NCBI GenBank assembly: GCA_964393825.1 | Contig: CAYMUY010000007.1 | Span: 1-64,000 of the forward strand | Source: PFJX01 sp964393825 | Lineage (GTDB): Bacteria > Pseudomonadota > Gammaproteobacteria > Burkholderiales > Thiobacillaceae | Direction of reading: 5' to 3' | Length of the DNA stretch: 64,000 bases | Shown: in pieces, positions 47,697 through 56,746 of the stretch | Layout of the letters: each line of letters opens with the position of its first letter | How positions within the stretch are numbered: the first letter of the stretch is position 1 | Notes under the pieces: model-generated | What the model was told of the DNA's origin: nothing | Seen by the model: only the letters and a program-made list of their open reading frames with translations | Database searches by the model: none | Program-made: the position numbers and the translations under genes

Positions 47697-48301
47697 TCCA
47701 TACCCAGCTCGATTTCCTGCGTCATGGCGAGCCGGTGGGCGGTCGCCGCTACCGGGGCCAGACCGATGATCCGCTGTCGGAAAAAGGCTGGGCGCAGATG
47801 CGCGCCGCCACCGCCGGAGAGCGGCCGTGGTCGGCCATCGTCAGTTCTCCACTGACTCGCTGCGCGGCCTTCGCGCGATGGCTGGCGGACGAGAGCGGGT
47901 TGCCGCTCGGCTTCGACGAGCGCCTCAAGGAGGTCGGCTTCGGCACCTGGGAGGGCAAGACCGCGGACGAACTCATGCGCGACGATCCCGACTGCGTGTT
48001 CGCATTCAAACGCGACCCGGTCGGCCGCCGGCCGCAGGGGGCGGAACGCCTGGCGGATTTCCACGCCCGCGTGGTGGCCGCTTATGAGGACCTCCTGGCC
48101 CGCCACGCCGGCGGTCATGTCCTGGTGGTGGCGCATGCCGGTGTGATGCGCATGGTGATCTGCCATGTGCTCGGCCTGCCCGCCGCGCAGGCCTACAGGA
48201 TCAATGTCGCCTCGGCCGGCCTGGCGCGGGTCAAGGTGGAGCAACAAGACTCGGGCCGGCTGGATACGTTGCAATGGCTGAGTCGCGGACCGCGGATGTA
48301 G
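47690..48301 (+). CDS. histidine phosphatase family protein (CobC/GpmB-like)
   Basis: The 203-residue protein has the LRHGEP phosphohistidine motif at about 10-15, the SPLTRC motif near 53 and VVAHAGVMRM near 145. Such enzymes dephosphorylate small phosphates (alpha-ribazole-5-phosphate, sugar phosphates) or proteins. No cobalamin genes are in the window, so CobC is not assigned. The ATG at 47690 lies inside the ATPase gene. Confidence 0.85.
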   Translation: MVIHTQLDFLRHGEPVGGRRYRGQTDDPLSEKGWAQMRAATAGERPWSAIVSSPLTRCAAFARWLADESGLPLGFDERLKEVGFGTWEGKTADELMRDDPDCVFAFKRDPVGRRPQGAERLADFHARVVAAYEDLLARHAGGHVLVVAHAGVMRMVICHVLGLPAAQAYRINVASAGLARVKVEQQDSGRLDTLQWLSRGPRM

Positions 48302-48376
48302 CGACCGGCTTCCAGACTCAGTCAGGTTCCCCCATGCGGCGACGATGACGCGAGAAAGCCGCTCACCCGACCCGCC

Positions 48377-48796
48377 TCAGCCGCGGGTGTTGGAGTTGCT
48401 GGCGAACTGGCTCAATTCGACGCGCGGCGCCGGCTCCCAGCCAGGTTTGCGGTGCTCGGCCACGACATTGGTGAAAATGCCGCCGCGCACATAGAACTTG
48501 GCGGTCAGGCGCATGAAGCGGGGATCGGTGGCGCGGACCAGATCATCGAGGATGCGGTTGGTGACGTCTTCATGGAAATGGCCTTCCTCGCGGAACGACC
48601 AGATGTAGAGCTTGAGGCTCTTCAGTTCGACGCAGCGCTGGTCCGCGATGTAGTCCAGGAACAGGGTGGCGAAGTCGGGCTGGCCGGTTTTCGGGCACAG
48701 GCAGGTGAATTCCGGGATTTCCATGTGGATGTGGTAATCGCGACCGGGATTCGGATTGTCGAAGGTTTCGAGCGTCTTGCTGGGCAGGGTAGGCAT
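48377..48796 (-). CDS. queF: NADPH-dependent 7-cyano-7-deazaguanine reductase QueF
   Basis: The 139-residue unimodular QueF reduces preQ0 to preQ1 in queuosine synthesis. FTCLCPKTGQPDFATL near 31-45 carries the catalytic cysteine, and EEGHFHEDVTNRILDDLV near 75 matches the family. The ATG at 48796 was chosen; an open frame 19 codons longer runs through the -10 box and is not used. tRNA-Asp in this window has a GTC anticodon, which is a queuosine substrate. Confidence 0.93.
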   Translation of the reverse strand: MPTLPSKTLETFDNPNPGRDYHIHMEIPEFTCLCPKTGQPDFATLFLDYIADQRCVELKSLKLYIWSFREEGHFHEDVTNRILDDLVRATDPRFMRLTAKFYVRGGIFTNVVAEHRKPGWEPAPRVELSQFASNSNTRG

Positions 48797-48829
48797 GAGG
48801 GCGGAGAGAAAAAGTAGAATGCGGCGCGA

Positions 48830-48835
48830 ATTATA
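48830..48835 (-). promoter_or_regulatory. queF -10 box in the shared motif
   Basis: TATAAT then TCGCGCC on minus, 34 bp before the queF ATG. The motif lies 33 bp upstream of the smc TTG on the other strand, where it reads ATTATA. Divergent use of overlapping boxes is possible. Confidence 0.65.
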
Positions 48836-48867
48836 GACGTTCACCCCTGACATCCCCGGTTCCCCCC

Positions 48868-51800
48868 TTGCGCCTCAAACATATCCACATCGCCGGCTTC
48901 AAATCCTTCGTCGACCCGGTGACCCTTCCCGCCGGCGCGCAGCTGACCGGCATCGTCGGGCCGAACGGTTGCGGCAAGTCGAACGTCATCGACGCCGTGC
49001 GCTGGGTGCTGGGCGAATCGAAGGCGCGTGAATTGCGTGGTGCCAGCATGCAGGACGTCATCTTCAACGGCTCCTCGGGGCGCAAGCCGGCCTCGCGCGC
49101 TTCGGTGGAACTGCTGTTCGACAACAGCGATGGCCGCGCGGCGGGACAGTGGTCGCAATACGCCGAGATCGCGGTCAAGCGGATGCTGACGCGCAGCGGT
49201 GATTCCAGCTACTGGATCAACAACGTCCAGGTCCGCAAGCGCGACATGGCCGACCTGTTTCTTGGCACCGGCCTCGGCGGCGATGCCTACGCCATCATCG
49301 AACAGGGCATGATTTCCCGCATCATCGAGGCGAAGCCGGAGGAACTGCGTGGCTTCCTGGAAGAAGCCGCCGGGGTGTCGAAGTACAAGGAGCGGCGCCG
49401 CGAAACCGAATCGCGCCTGCGCGACACCCGGGAGAACCTGGACCGCGTCTCCGACATCCGCGAGGAACTCGGGCGGCAACTGGAGAAACTCGGCATCCAG
49501 GCCGAGGTGGCACGGCAATTCTTCGGACTCGACGCCGAGCGCACCCTGAAGACCCGCTTTCTCTCGCTCACCCGCATGCGCGAGGCGAGGGGACGCCAGG
49601 CCGAGTTGGCGCGGCGCATGGAGGCCGCGCGCAACGAGATCGAGGCCAAGACCGCTGAATTGCGCCATCTGGAAGCTGAACTGGAAAGCCACCGTCTCGA
49701 GCAGTTCAACGCCACCGAAAGCCTCAACCAGCGCCAGGCGCATTTCTATGAGGAGAGCGGTGAGGTGGCGCGGGTGGAGCAGGAGCTGCGCCATCTGCAC
49801 GCCACCCGCGAGCGTCTGGGCCAGGAGATCCGCCTGGCCACCGAGCGGCGCGCCGCGACCCGGCTCGAACAGGAGGCCGTGGCGGAAGAAATCGAACTGC
49901 GCGGCGCCGAACTGGAGGCGGCCGAGGAACAGGCGGAGATCCTCGCCGAGCGCGCGGCACAGGCCAGCGACAACCTGCCGGAGGTCGATGCCGCCTGGCG
50001 CGCATCGCAGGCCGCCGTCGCCGAGGTGCAGCGCGATATCGCGCAACTTGAACAGTCCATGCAACTGGAAGAGGCCAATGCCGCCCACGCGGAGCGCGCC
50101 ATCAATCAGCTGAAGGCGCGCGAACTGCGTCTGCTGCAGGAACGGGAGCGGCTGACGGAAAGCGATGAGGCCGAGGTCGAGCGCCAGCACATGGCGCTGG
50201 AAACGGAACAGGAGCGGGTCGAGCGCCTGCGCGAGTACCTGGAAGTCGCGCGCGGCGAGTGGCCCCGGCATGAGGCGCGCCTGCGCCAGGCGCAGCAGGC
50301 GCGCGATGCGGCCAACCGCGAGTTGCACCGGCAGGAAGCGGAGATCGGCGCCCTGCGCAAAATGCAGGGCGCGACACAGCAGGCGGAAAGCGAGGGCGCG
50401 GCCTGGCTCAAGCGGCTCGGCCTCGATGCGGTGCCGCGCCTGTGGCAGCGGATACGTGTCGAGGACGGCTGGGAGACCGCCGTCGAGGCCGCACTGGGTG
50501 AAGCGATGGCGGCCCTGGCGGTGGAGGCCGAGGCGGCGTGGGCGGAACAGCCGCCGGAGGCGCGGTTCGAGCTGGTGCTCCCCGCCGTGGCCGCCAGCGA
50601 GGCCGGCGAGAGCGGGCTTGCTCCCGCGCCCGGCGGCGAGGGCGATCTCAATCCCCTCACCGATCTCATCCACACGGACGACCCGCGGATCGCCCGCTTC
50701 CTCGCCGACCGCCTCGCCCTGGCCTGGGCCACCGACAACCTGCCGCACGCGCTCGCGCAGCGCGCTTTCCTGCCGCCGGGCGGCTTCATCGCCACCCGCG
50801 AAGGACATCGGGTCAGCCGCGACAGCCTGGTGTTCAATGCCCCGGAAAAGGGTCACCAGGGCTTGATCGCGCGGGCGCGGGAAATCGAACGCCTGGAACA
50901 GGCCCTGGAACTGGCGCAGGACAGCGTCGAGGCGGTGGCCGAGGAGGTGATGCAGGCCGAATCCGCCCGCGACACCGCGCGGCGCCAGGGTGAGGCCCTG
51001 CAGGCGCAGGTGACGCAGGCGCAGAACCAGGTGCATGAATTGCAGGTGAGCCTGGTCCGGGTGCAGGAAGCGGCGCGGCGGGTGGCGGAGCGGCGCGCTG
51101 GCATCGGAAAGGAACTGGATGAAATCTACGCGCAACTGGTCGTGGATGAGGCGGCGTGGAATGACGCCAGTGAACGCCAGCGCGAGGCCAGCCTGGAACA
51201 TGAAGCGGCGCGCGAACGGCTGGACAGCGCGCGCGCGGCGCGCCAGGCCGCCGAGCAGAAGCTCCACGGCGTTCGGGAAAGCCTGCGCCAGGCCGAGCGC
51301 GAAGCCCAGGAGTCCGCCTTCCAGGTGCGCTCGCTGGGCACCCGTCTGAAAGAGCTGGGCGAACGCCGGCAAAGGGCGGCGGCAGGCCTGCTCGATCTGG
51401 AACGGGCTTTCACGCGGCTGGAGGCGGAACTGGAACAGGCGCGGGAGACCCCCACCCTGGCCGCCCTGGATGCCGCCCTGGCGCGCCGCCAGGAGGCGGA
51501 AACCGCGCTCACCGCCGCGCGCGAGGCGCTGGAAGGCGCCAACGCCGCCTTGCGCGACCTCGATGCGGCGCGTATCGGCGGCGAGCGTGCCCTGGAGCCG
51601 TTGAAGGAACGCGAAGTCGCGCTGGAACTGAAGCTGCAGGAGGCGCGCCTGGGCGAAGCCCGCTACGCGGAAGAACTGGAAGGCGTGGACGAGGCGGAAC
51701 TCGATGCCGCTGCCACGGCGGCCGGCATCGCCGCGCGCGGCGAAACCTGGCTGAAGTCCGAGCTATCCCGGCTGGAGACGGAAATCACTGCCCTGGGACC

Positions 51801-52404
51801 GGTCAACATGGCGGCGCTGGACGAGCTGACGGCGGCAGCGGAACGCAAGCAGTATCTCGATTCCCAGGCGGAAGATCTGGAGACCGCCGCCAATACGCTG
51901 GAGGAGGCGATCCGCCGCATCGACGCGGAAACCCGGGTGCGTCTGAAGGAAACCTACGACAAGGTCAGCCGCGAGTTCAAATCGCTGTTCACCGAGCTGT
52001 TCGGCGGCGGCGAGGCGCAGCTCACACTCACCGGCGAGGAGATCCTGGATGCCGGCCTCACCGTGCTGGCACAGCCCCCGGGCAAGAAGAACAGCTCCAT
52101 CCACCTGCTCTCAGGCGGTGAAAAGGCGCTCACCGCGCTATCCCTGGTCTTTGCCTTCTTCCGCCTGAATCCGGCGCCTTTCTGCCTGCTCGACGAAGTC
52201 GATGCCCCGCTCGACGACAGCAACACCGAACGCTACTGCGCCCTGGTCAGCAAGATGTCGGCGGAAACCCAGTTCCTGTTCATCACCCACAACCGCATCA
52301 CGATGGAAATGGCGCACAACCTGGTCGGGGTCACCATGCCGGAACCCGGGGTATCGCGACCTGTGGCGGTCGACGTGGAGGATGCCATCCGGATGGCGGT
52401 GTGA
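48868..52404 (+). CDS. smc: chromosome segregation protein SMC, TTG start
   Basis: The 1178-residue condensin ATPase has Walker A GPNGCGKSN at 31-39, and the long coiled-coil arms from about 170 to 1010 with a hinge near 510-640. The C-terminal signature LLSGGEKALTA is at about 1080-1090 and Walker B CLLDEVDAPLDD near 1106-1117. The start MRLKHIHIAGFKSF is TTG at 48868 without an obvious ribosome site; no other start preserves the first strand. It organises and segregates the chromosome with ScpAB. Confidence 0.95.
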   Translation: MRLKHIHIAGFKSFVDPVTLPAGAQLTGIVGPNGCGKSNVIDAVRWVLGESKARELRGASMQDVIFNGSSGRKPASRASVELLFDNSDGRAAGQWSQYAEIAVKRMLTRSGDSSYWINNVQVRKRDMADLFLGTGLGGDAYAIIEQGMISRIIEAKPEELRGFLEEAAGVSKYKERRRETESRLRDTRENLDRVSDIREELGRQLEKLGIQAEVARQFFGLDAERTLKTRFLSLTRMREARGRQAELARRMEAARNEIEAKTAELRHLEAELESHRLEQFNATESLNQRQAHFYEESGEVARVEQELRHLHATRERLGQEIRLATERRAATRLEQEAVAEEIELRGAELEAAEEQAEILAERAAQASDNLPEVDAAWRASQAAVAEVQRDIAQLEQSMQLEEANAAHAERAINQLKARELRLLQERERLTESDEAEVERQHMALETEQERVERLREYLEVARGEWPRHEARLRQAQQARDAANRELHRQEAEIGALRKMQGATQQAESEGAAWLKRLGLDAVPRLWQRIRVEDGWETAVEAALGEAMAALAVEAEAAWAEQPPEARFELVLPAVAASEAGESGLAPAPGGEGDLNPLTDLIHTDDPRIARFLADRLALAWATDNLPHALAQRAFLPPGGFIATREGHRVSRDSLVFNAPEKGHQGLIARAREIERLEQALELAQDSVEAVAEEVMQAESARDTARRQGEALQAQVTQAQNQVHELQVSLVRVQEAARRVAERRAGIGKELDEIYAQLVVDEAAWNDASERQREASLEHEAARERLDSARAARQAAEQKLHGVRESLRQAEREAQESAFQVRSLGTRLKELGERRQRAAAGLLDLERAFTRLEAELEQARETPTLAALDAALARRQEAETALTAAREALEGANAALRDLDAARIGGERALEPLKEREVALELKLQEARLGEARYAEELEGVDEAELDAAATAAGIAARGETWLKSELSRLETEITALGPVNMAALDELTAAAERKQYLDSQAEDLETAANTLEEAIRRIDAETRVRLKETYDKVSREFKSLFTELFGGGEAQLTLTGEEILDAGLTVLAQPPGKKNSSIHLLSGGEKALTALSLVFAFFRLNPAPFCLLDEVDAPLDDSNTERYCALVSKMSAETQFLFITHNRITMEMAHNLVGVTMPEPGVSRPVAVDVEDAIRMAV

Positions 52405-52422
52405 ACGCCGTCCGCTGGGGGG

Positions 52423-52872
52423 TCAGCGCCGGATCTTGGTGGCCGGAACCTCGAAGCGGAAGGTGTCGTGGCAACCCGAGCAATACGTCATCAACTCGGC
52501 CATCTGGCTTTGTGTCAGGCTCATGTCCCCCTTGGTCTCCGCGTCGCGGGCGATGACTTGCAGCGCTTCCTGCATGCCGATCGCGATCTGGGTGAACGTT
52601 TCCGGGGCGTTGGACCTGACCCCGGCGGGGAGGCGATCGAGGAGGCCGGCCATGGGCAGGGTGGAAATGGCGACCGCTTTCATGTCCTTGCTCGACAGGG
52701 CATTGTGCATATTGAACAGGCCATGGAGAAACTCACGCATTTCGTAGAGAACCTGATTGCGTTCTTGCGCGGTCACCATGATGGCGATGCGATTGTCCTG
52801 GGCGGTAGGGGACATCGCCAGGGCTTGGGTGGAGATACAGAGCAAGGCAATGGCGGCAAAGCGTCGGGACAT
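52423..52872 (-). CDS. exported c-type cytochrome, cytochrome c'-like
   Basis: The 149-residue protein has a signal peptide (MSRRFAAIALLCISTQALA) and a helical body with a single haem motif CSGCH near residue 131, close to the C-terminus. That layout is typical of cytochrome c'/c-556-type four-helix bundles. It may bind NO or pass electrons; it also resembles uncharacterised diheme-lacking periplasmic relatives. It stands alone, convergent with smc and divergent from the GGDEF-EAL gene. Confidence 0.8.
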   Translation of the reverse strand: MSRRFAAIALLCISTQALAMSPTAQDNRIAIMVTAQERNQVLYEMREFLHGLFNMHNALSSKDMKAVAISTLPMAGLLDRLPAGVRSNAPETFTQIAIGMQEALQVIARDAETKGDMSLTQSQMAELMTYCSGCHDTFRFEVPATKIRR

Positions 52873-53038
52873 GAAGTCTCCCCAGTACGTCGATGAATGA
52901 ACCTCGAAGACTACTCCCAACTCCTGTGATTGGAGAAGATCTGATCCCGCTCTCACGAGGGATCTGAAGCAATTATAAGTTGAGTGTGACCACAAGAGCC
53001 GCCAACATGACCGGAACTTTCGCCTCCAGCCTGCCGTT

Positions 53039-56038
53039 GTGCACCACACAAACCTCTCCCTGCGCCACATTCTACTGATCCGCATGGCCAGCCTGGTGGC
53101 GGGTACCGCGCTGCTGGTGGGGCTGGGTTTGATGGTGCTCGGGCTGCGCCCGGTGAGCGAACGCATCGCGGAAAACCAGTTCCGCGCCGCGACGATACGG
53201 GTGGAGGCAAGTCTGGATGCGCTGTTCCAGCCCGCCGACAACCTGCTCGACATGGCCGTGGGGTGGCTTGCCGGCGAGGCGCCCAGCCTCGACTCGCCAG
53301 ACGCTTTCAATCGCCTTTTTCAGCCGGTCTTGCGTGTCTTGCCGCAGGCCACCTCGTTCGTGGCCGGGACGTCGGAGGGACAGGCCTGGCTGCTGCTGCA
53401 GCAGGTGGATGGTTCCTGGCGCAATCGCATGACCGATCGCGCGCGTTGGACGGATCGCCATCTCCTGATCGAACGCGACGCCAAGGGTCGCGAGACACGT
53501 CGCTGGCAACAACTCGATTACGATGCCCGAGAGCGTCCCTGGTACAAGGCCGCGGCCGCGAAACAGCCCGGCGAGATGGCATGGACCTCACCCTACCGCT
53601 TTTTCACGACCGGCGAGCCAGGCATCACCGCTTCGACCCGCATGCACCTGCGCGACGGGCGCGATCTCACGATCGGTCTCGATCTCAAACTGCGCGATCT
53701 GTCGCTCGCGACCATGAAGGCGCGCGTCGGTTCGAGCGGGATGGCACTGGTGCTGACTGACGACCATCGTCTGCTTGCCTTGCCGGCGATGCCGGCCGGT
53801 CAAGCGGAGGACGAATGGCGGCGGCAAATCCTGCGGCCGGCGACACAAGTGGGGATTGGCGCGCTCGACGCGGCACTGCGGGCATTGCCCGCGCGCGACA
53901 CCGGCCGCGGCGCCGTGTTCGGCTTCCGCGCCGAGGGTGAGGCCTGGCTGGCCGGGATGTGGCCCTATCGGCTCGGCGAGCAGCATTTCTGGGTGTTGAC
54001 GCTGGCGCCGGAGGCGGATTTCGCGCCGGAATGGCTGCCCTTGCTGGGCGTGCTGCTTTCCGCCCTGGCGCTGCTGCTCGGCGCCGCCATGCTGTTGGCG
54101 CGTGGCCAGGCGCGCCGCATCGCCGAACCGCTCGAAGCGCTGGCCGCCACCAGTGAGCGGATCGGCAATCTCGATTTCTCGGACAGCCCGGCGCCGCCCA
54201 GCGGCATCGCCGAGATCGATCGGCTGGCGGCCGCGCAGGATGGCATGCGCGATCTGCTGCGGCACAACCAGTCCACGGTTTCCGCGCAGGCCGACGCGCT
54301 GCGCGCGCAGATCACCGCCTTGCATCAGGCCAAGGCCAGGCTGCGCGACAGTGATGAATACAACAAGGTGCTGTTCGCGGACTCCGGCATTCCGCTGGTG
54401 GTGCTGGAACCGGATAGCGGCCGCTTCATCGACTGCAACGAAGCCGCCGTGCGCATCTACCGGATCGCCCATCGTGATGCCGTGCTCGGCCTGACTCCGG
54501 CCGATGTCTCGGCGCCACTGCAGGAAGATGGCAGCGACGCCGGCGAGGCGGCGCGCGCGCACATCGAGCAGGCCCTGACGCGGGGCTCGCATGTGTTCGA
54601 GTGGCGCCACCGCCGCCCCGATGGTGAGGAATGGGACGCCGAGGTCCGTCTCATGACCTTCCACCATGCCGGCCGGACCTACCTGCAGTTCAGCCTGCAG
54701 GACATCACCGAGCGCAAACAGGTGGCGCGACAGCTCGAATATCTCGCCTTTCACGACGTGCTGACCAGCCTGCCCAACCGCGTGCTCCTGCTCGACCGGC
54801 TGCGCCAGGCACTGGTGCTTGCGCGGCGGCGACGGGGCGAGACCTGCCTGCTGTTGCTGGATCTGGATCGGTTCAAGGAAATCAACGATACCCAGGGCCA
54901 TTCCGTTGGCGATGCCGTGCTGGTGGAAGTGTCGCGCGTCTTCCAGGCGGTGCTGCGCCAGGGCGAGTCGATCGCCCGTGTCGGCGGCGATGAGTTCGTC
55001 GTGCTGGCACCGGGCGCGGATCAGGCCGCCGCCGAGATGATCGCGGAACGTCTGGTGGCGGCCTTGAGAATCCCGCTGGAGGTGAAAGGCCAGTCGTTCT
55101 CGCTCGGGGTGAGCATCGGCATCGCGGGCAGCCCGGCCGATGGCGATACGGCGGAAATTCTCCTGCGCCATGCCGATATCGCCATGTACCGCGCCAAGGC
55201 AGCGGGGGGAGGCTACCGTTGCTACAGCGCCGACATGAGCGCTGGACTGGCCGAGCGCATGGCCCTGGCACGTGACCTGAAGGCCGAGTTGCGCGGCCAG
55301 AATGGAGACGGCGCACCCGCGCTCACCCTGCATTTCCAACCCCAGGTGTCGTTGCGCGACCATGGCCTGGTCGGCGCCGAGGTGCTGCTGCGCTGGCGGC
55401 GCGGCGAGGCCATGGTCAGTCCGGCCGAATTCATCGCCATCGCCGAGGAGCGCGGCATGATGGGTGAACTGGGGGATTGGGTGCTGACCCGGGCCTGCCA
55501 CCAGCTCAGTGCCTGGCAACAGGCGGGAACCCCGCTGCGCGGGCGCCTCGCGATCAATATCGCCGCGCAGCAGATCGAATCGGCGCTTTTCCCGGCGCAG
55601 GCCGAGGCCATCATCCGCGAGGCCGGTCTCGACCCGACTCAATTCGAACTGGAACTGACGGAGAGCGGACTCATGCACAACGTCGATCTCGCCCTTGCCC
55701 ATATCGTTCGGCTACAGGACAGCGGCTTCGCCTTCGCCATCGATGACTTCGGCACCGGCTATTCTTCCCTGGCCTATCTCAAGCGCCTGCCCGTGGACAA
55801 GATCAAGATCGATATCTCCTTCGTCCGCGACATGCTGGAAGACCGCAACGACCATGCCATCGTCCACACCATCATCGGCATGGGCCGCACCCTTGAGTTG
55901 ACCATCATCGCCGAAGGCGTCGAAACCGAGGCCCAGGCCGGGGCGCTGCTGGCACTAGGCTGTGACGAGGCGCAGGGCTACCATTTCGGCAGGCCATTGC
56001 CGGCGGCGGCGTTCGCGCAGCGCTGGTTGTCGTCATGA
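53039..56038 (+). CDS. cache-PAS-GGDEF-EAL bifunctional c-di-GMP protein
   Basis: The 999-residue protein has TM1 at about 14-36, a periplasmic cache-like sensor to about 325, TM2 near 338-358 and a PAS at about 440-565. A GGDEF domain follows with VGGDEF near 648, then an EAL domain from about 750. The EAL motif reads EVL (GAEVLLRW) but the metal and catalytic residues (TES, DDFGTGYSS, DKIKID, EGVET, EAQGY) are kept. The I-site is RQGE, so product inhibition is probably lost. The start is GTG at 53039; ATG at 53084 would cut into TM1. Confidence 0.9.
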   Translation: MHHTNLSLRHILLIRMASLVAGTALLVGLGLMVLGLRPVSERIAENQFRAATIRVEASLDALFQPADNLLDMAVGWLAGEAPSLDSPDAFNRLFQPVLRVLPQATSFVAGTSEGQAWLLLQQVDGSWRNRMTDRARWTDRHLLIERDAKGRETRRWQQLDYDARERPWYKAAAAKQPGEMAWTSPYRFFTTGEPGITASTRMHLRDGRDLTIGLDLKLRDLSLATMKARVGSSGMALVLTDDHRLLALPAMPAGQAEDEWRRQILRPATQVGIGALDAALRALPARDTGRGAVFGFRAEGEAWLAGMWPYRLGEQHFWVLTLAPEADFAPEWLPLLGVLLSALALLLGAAMLLARGQARRIAEPLEALAATSERIGNLDFSDSPAPPSGIAEIDRLAAAQDGMRDLLRHNQSTVSAQADALRAQITALHQAKARLRDSDEYNKVLFADSGIPLVVLEPDSGRFIDCNEAAVRIYRIAHRDAVLGLTPADVSAPLQEDGSDAGEAARAHIEQALTRGSHVFEWRHRRPDGEEWDAEVRLMTFHHAGRTYLQFSLQDITERKQVARQLEYLAFHDVLTSLPNRVLLLDRLRQALVLARRRRGETCLLLLDLDRFKEINDTQGHSVGDAVLVEVSRVFQAVLRQGESIARVGGDEFVVLAPGADQAAAEMIAERLVAALRIPLEVKGQSFSLGVSIGIAGSPADGDTAEILLRHADIAMYRAKAAGGGYRCYSADMSAGLAERMALARDLKAELRGQNGDGAPALTLHFQPQVSLRDHGLVGAEVLLRWRRGEAMVSPAEFIAIAEERGMMGELGDWVLTRACHQLSAWQQAGTPLRGRLAINIAAQQIESALFPAQAEAIIREAGLDPTQFELELTESGLMHNVDLALAHIVRLQDSGFAFAIDDFGTGYSSLAYLKRLPVDKIKIDISFVRDMLEDRNDHAIVHTIIGMGRTLELTIIAEGVETEAQAGALLALGCDEAQGYHFGRPLPAAAFAQRWLSS

Positions 56039-56082
56039 CCGGCGATCACGCATGCGCATCGCGGTCAATGGTCTTATCCGGC

Positions 56083-56088
56083 TATACT
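56083..56088 (+). promoter_or_regulatory. -10 box upstream of the HTH-REC gene
   Basis: TATACT followed by CGCCGCGC, about 40 bp before the start codon, resembles the -10/discriminator of the three minus-strand promoters. The -35 is weak. It suggests that the regulator gene can be transcribed apart from the GGDEF-EAL gene. Confidence 0.45.
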
Positions 56089-56128
56089 CGCCGCGCTTTT
56101 GCTGGTTGTGACAACTTTTGCGATCTGT

Positions 56129-56746
56129 ATGGAACCCATTCCCCCCGAATCGAACGACGCCTACTACAGCACCTCGCAGGCCGCCAAGATGCTTGGTGTC
56201 TCGCTTGGGACCGTGCAGAACATGGTCGAGGAGGGCGTGCTCGACGCCTGGAAGACCTCGGGCGGCCATCGCCGTATCCGACGTGAATCGGTCATGGACC
56301 TACTTGCCAAGCGTGGCCGGACGCAGGTGGCGCCGAGCTCGGGCGAAAGCGGTCTGTCGGTGCTGATCGCGGAGGATGACGGCTTTCTGCAAAAGCTCTA
56401 CCGCAAGACCATGGAAGCCTGGGGGCTGCCGCTTTCGATCGAGATCGTCGGCAATGGCTTCGATGCCTTGATGGTGGTCGGTCAGCGCGTGCCGGATGTG
56501 CTCATCGTCGATCTGATCATGCCGGGCATGGACGGTTACGAACTGGTGCGCGCCCTGCACGGCAATCCGTCGCTGTCCCATACCGACATCATCGTGGTCA
56601 GCAGCCTCAGTCACGAAGAGATCGACAAGCGCGGCAGCCTGCCGCCGGACGTGCCGGTCTATTCCAAGCCCATTCCGTTCCACGAGTTGCACGGTTTCTT
56701 CCGCGCCAAGAATACCCAGAAGCTCAGGCAGCAACGCGGTCGCTGA
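56129..56746 (+). CDS. response regulator with N-terminal MerR/excisionase-type HTH
   Basis: The 205-residue protein has an unusual order. First comes a helix-turn-helix of the excisionase/BldC kind (YYSTSQAAKMLGVSLGTVQN, then TSGGHRRIRRESV) at about 10-62. A receiver domain follows from about 75 to 195 with phosphoacceptor Asp in VLIVDLIMPGMDG near 135 and Lys in VYSKPI. The gene is 91 bp after the GGDEF-EAL gene, so it may control or be controlled with it. A TTG at 56099 would add 10 residues. Its 3' end overlaps the rhombosortase gene by 23 bp. Confidence 0.85.
   Translation: MEPIPPESNDAYYSTSQAAKMLGVSLGTVQNMVEEGVLDAWKTSGGHRRIRRESVMDLLAKRGRTQVAPSSGESGLSVLIAEDDGFLQKLYRKTMEAWGLPLSIEIVGNGFDALMVVGQRVPDVLIVDLIMPGMDGYELVRALHGNPSLSHTDIIVVSSLSHEEIDKRGSLPPDVPVYSKPIPFHELHGFFRAKNTQKLRQQRGR

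Noticed and set aside
48841..51372. Long minus-strand open frame opposite smc (843 codons)
   Set aside because: It mirrors smc codons in a GC-rich genome, has low-complexity His/Gly/Arg-rich sequence and no family resemblance.
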